NCBI GenBank assembly: GCA_002686955.1
Contig: NYZA01000117.1
Coordinates: forward strand, 1-8,090
Direction of reading: 5' to 3'
Length of the DNA: 8,090 bases
From: Gemmatimonadota bacterium
Lineage (GTDB): Bacteria; GCA-2686955
In this document: in pieces, positions 6,187-8,090 of the stretch
How the letters are laid out: each line of letters begins with the position of its first letter
Numbering within the stretch: the stretch's first letter is position 1
Notes under the pieces: generated by a model
The model's input: the letters and a program-made list of their open reading frames with translations, nothing else
Told to the model about the DNA's origin: nothing
Databases searched by the model: none
Position numbers and translations under genes: made by a program

Positions 6187-8090
6187 AGAGTCAATCCAAA
6201 CCGACCGGGGCCGCGGGGCGTCGCTGGTTCTTCGGGGCCAACGTCTCACTGGTCATCCTGCTCGCCGCGGGAATCACGGCCGCAGTCAACTACGCCGGCC
6301 AACGCGAAAAGGCCCACTACCGGCGTGACGTGGCCGGCGGCTTCGCCGCTCACCGGATCTCCGAACGCACAAAGAAGATCTGCGAGCAGGTCCGCAAGGA
6401 CAGCCCCGACGCCAAGATCCGCATCAGCACCGTCTACGCCTCCGAGGAAGTGGGGATGGATCGCAAGGACTATTTCCCGCGATTGCGGGATCTGTGCGAG
6501 GAGATCCGGCAATTCGACCGGGCGATCGAGGTCGAGCACCTGCACAGCCCCGAACAGCGACTCGCGCTCCGCGAGCGCGTCCAGGGCAAGTTCGGAACCG
6601 CGAGCGAGGCCTACAATCAGGTCATCGCCCAGGCCAAGACAATCTGGTCGGACTTCGACCAAGCCGTCAGCCCGGCGCGACAGGAGATCGTCGGCCTCAT
6701 CGAGAACGACAAGTGGGTCAGCGGTTTCTCGCCGCTCGCCACCATCGCCAACAACCTGGACAAACACCTCAAGGCCATCGAGGAGACCCGGCGTGAAGTC
6801 GACGACCTGATCCACGCCGAGGGCATTCCTCAGTTCGGGGAAGCCAACACCAAGATCAAGGCGCTCAACGACGCGATCACCCAGGATCTCGAAAACGCCC
6901 AGGAGGACTTCAAGCAGTGGAACGGCCTGGTGGAGCTGCTGTCCAATCCGGACGCGGCCTTCGCCACCCAAACCAAAGACGCCGCCATCGGTCTGATCGC
7001 CCAGGTGGCCCGGCTCCGGCAGATCATCGGCGACCCCAAGGACGAGTCGGTCCCCGACGATCCCAAGAAGGTCATCCAGGACTTTACCAAGGCGGCCCAA
7101 CAGCTCGCGGCCGACATGATGGACGAGTACGACCGCGTCAACGGGTTCGTCAAGGCCAACCCGGCCCTCGCCCAGCACCCGCTCTGGCAGGTCCGCGTCC
7201 AGCAGGGGATCTTCGCGACCCGCGAGAGCCTGCCCTGGTTGTTGGGGAGCACCGCCGGATCGTTGAGCGGCACGACGCAGCGGCTTCGCCAGGTGCTGGC
7301 CGGTGATCAGCCCGAGGACATCCTCCAGAACTTCGTCCGCCAGTTGCGCGGCATGGCCGCCGACCAGCTCGGCAACGTCAATCTCTGGGCCGCCAACGTC
7401 AACAAAGTCCTCGAGGACGGCGCGAGAATCGACCCCGAGAGCCGGGCATTCATCGCCCGCGGCAGTCAGGGCGAGTTGTTCAAGAGCGTGCTCGATCCGC
7501 TCGGGGAGCTCGAGACCAAGATCGGCGATCTGCCCGAATTGGATCTCGACGAGATCGCCCGCGGCTTGCAGCAAGAGAACATCGTCGTGATCGAGAACGA
7601 CGGGAAGGTCGAAGTGGTGAGCTTCGACGACGTCTGGCCCTACGCCGATCCGACGGCCCCGCAGTTCGGGGACGACAACGAGCGGCGGCGGGTGTTCGAC
7701 GGAGACAGCGCGATCTCGGGCGGGCTCCTGTCGACCCAAGCGGAAACGCCGTTCGGCACGGTAATCCTCGTCTCCTACGAGACCCGTCCCGCCAACCCGA
7801 TGATGGGCGGCGGGGGCACCTCCCCGATTCCGCCCTCGCGATTGACCGTGCTGCGGGACAAGCTCGAGCAGGCCAACTTCAAGATCAAGGAATGGAACCT
7901 CGGGGGCGAGGGTGAGGCCGCCGCCAAACCCGAGCCGGAGGAGGGCACCAAGCCCATTTACGTGCTCCTCCCGCCGGGCAGGACGCAACAGAACCCGTTC
8001 ATGCGGCAACAGCAGCCGCCCAAGAACTTCGGGCCGCCCGAACTCCAAAAGATCAACGACGCCCTCGCCGACGGTGGGCGGGCGCTCTTC
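6177..8090 (+). CDS. GldG-like ABC auxiliary protein with long helical insertion (partial)
   Basis: The first 638 codons of a protein that continues past the window. Its ATG overlaps the permease stop by 10 bases. Residues 1-16 are polar and basic, 18-40 form one transmembrane anchor, and the rest should lie outside the cytoplasm. Residues 78-125 (AKIRISTVYASEEVG, then YFPRLRDLCEEI and IEVEHLHSP) match the start of the GldG/ABC_transp_aux fold, with alternating strands and helices. Residues ~128-465 are a long, charged, mainly helical stretch not usual in GldG. The fold seems to resume at NIVVIENDGKVEVVSFDDV (468-486), FDGDSAISGGLLS (507-519), VILVSYE, RLTVLRDKLEQANFKIKEW, KPIYVLLPPG and INDALADGGRALF at the edge, echoing the 'yl..GGr.l.l' strand of GldG. 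A Gly/Pro-rich MMGGGG stretch near 542 and a Pro/Gln stretch near 610-620 look like linkers. A second C-terminal membrane helix is expected beyond the window. The family call rests on operon context and motif order; the role of the subunit is unknown. Confidence 0.82.
   Translation, partial: MAVESQSKPTGAAGRRWFFGANVSLVILLAAGITAAVNYAGQREKAHYRRDVAGGFAAHRISERTKKICEQVRKDSPDAKIRISTVYASEEVGMDRKDYFPRLRDLCEEIRQFDRAIEVEHLHSPEQRLALRERVQGKFGTASEAYNQVIAQAKTIWSDFDQAVSPARQEIVGLIENDKWVSGFSPLATIANNLDKHLKAIEETRREVDDLIHAEGIPQFGEANTKIKALNDAITQDLENAQEDFKQWNGLVELLSNPDAAFATQTKDAAIGLIAQVARLRQIIGDPKDESVPDDPKKVIQDFTKAAQQLAADMMDEYDRVNGFVKANPALAQHPLWQVRVQQGIFATRESLPWLLGSTAGSLSGTTQRLRQVLAGDQPEDILQNFVRQLRGMAADQLGNVNLWAANVNKVLEDGARIDPESRAFIARGSQGELFKSVLDPLGELETKIGDLPELDLDEIARGLQQENIVVIENDGKVEVVSFDDVWPYADPTAPQFGDDNERRRVFDGDSAISGGLLSTQAETPFGTVILVSYETRPANPMMGGGGTSPIPPSRLTVLRDKLEQANFKIKEWNLGGEGEAAAKPEPEEGTKPIYVLLPPGRTQQNPFMRQQQPPKNFGPPELQKINDALADGGRALF

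Noticed and set aside
6246-8048. Minus-strand open frame of 600 codons
   Set aside because: It is antisense to the GldG-like gene, has no recognisable motif and is rich in Leu/Gly/Val/Asp as expected from the complement of GC-rich coding DNA. The plus frame from 6177 has an anchor, ribosome site and family motifs.

Overview
The window is GC-rich bacterial DNA (roughly two thirds G+C by eye), with codons ending mostly in C or G. A formylglycine-type sulfatase, a GldA/GldF/GldG-like ABC system with a very large auxiliary subunit, and short low-complexity tandem repeats running into a gene end together suggest a planctomycete, perhaps Phycisphaerae. That placement is inference; there is no rRNA or marker gene to settle it.

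Left end (1-1194): a mosaic. The minus strand starts a normal secreted sulfatase (promoter, Shine-Dalgarno, signal peptide, active-site Cys). Its homology stops near 640. The next ~250 bp carry, on the PLUS strand, the last part of a GT51 peptidoglycan glycosyltransferase domain without its catalytic Glu. From about 402 to the window edge the minus strand encodes the middle of a sugar-ABC solute-binding protein. Both joins sit on about 10-12 bp that fit either neighbour. The minus frame stays open through all three pieces, so a gene caller would report one false or fused protein of at least 398 codons. This is either an assembly or amplification chimera or a real rearrangement.

Middle (1195-3792): a 381-bp non-coding stretch with inverted repeats, then nikR (nickel-responsive ribbon-helix-helix regulator, all four metal ligands present) and bioD (dethiobiotin synthetase) in a tight pair with a 26-bp gap. 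A minus-strand family 2 glycosyltransferase converges on bioD; a small dyad lies in the 16-bp gap, and a 7-bp tandem repeat forms the glycosyltransferase's C-terminal codons.

Right (3793-8090): a divergent control region with a minus promoter for the glycosyltransferase and a strong plus promoter (TTGACA, 16 bp, AATAAT), a hairpin, a copy of a 14-bp dispersed repeat and a long leader. Then come three co-directional genes: an ABC ATPase, an ABC-2 permease with six predicted helices, and a GldG-like auxiliary protein that overlaps the permease by 10 bp and runs off the window after 638 codons. The three likely form one membrane complex: the ATPase drives the permease, and the membrane-anchored auxiliary protein provides a large extracytoplasmic part. 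The substrate is unknown. The auxiliary protein has a long helical insertion of about 340 residues within the usual fold, the most unusual protein feature here.
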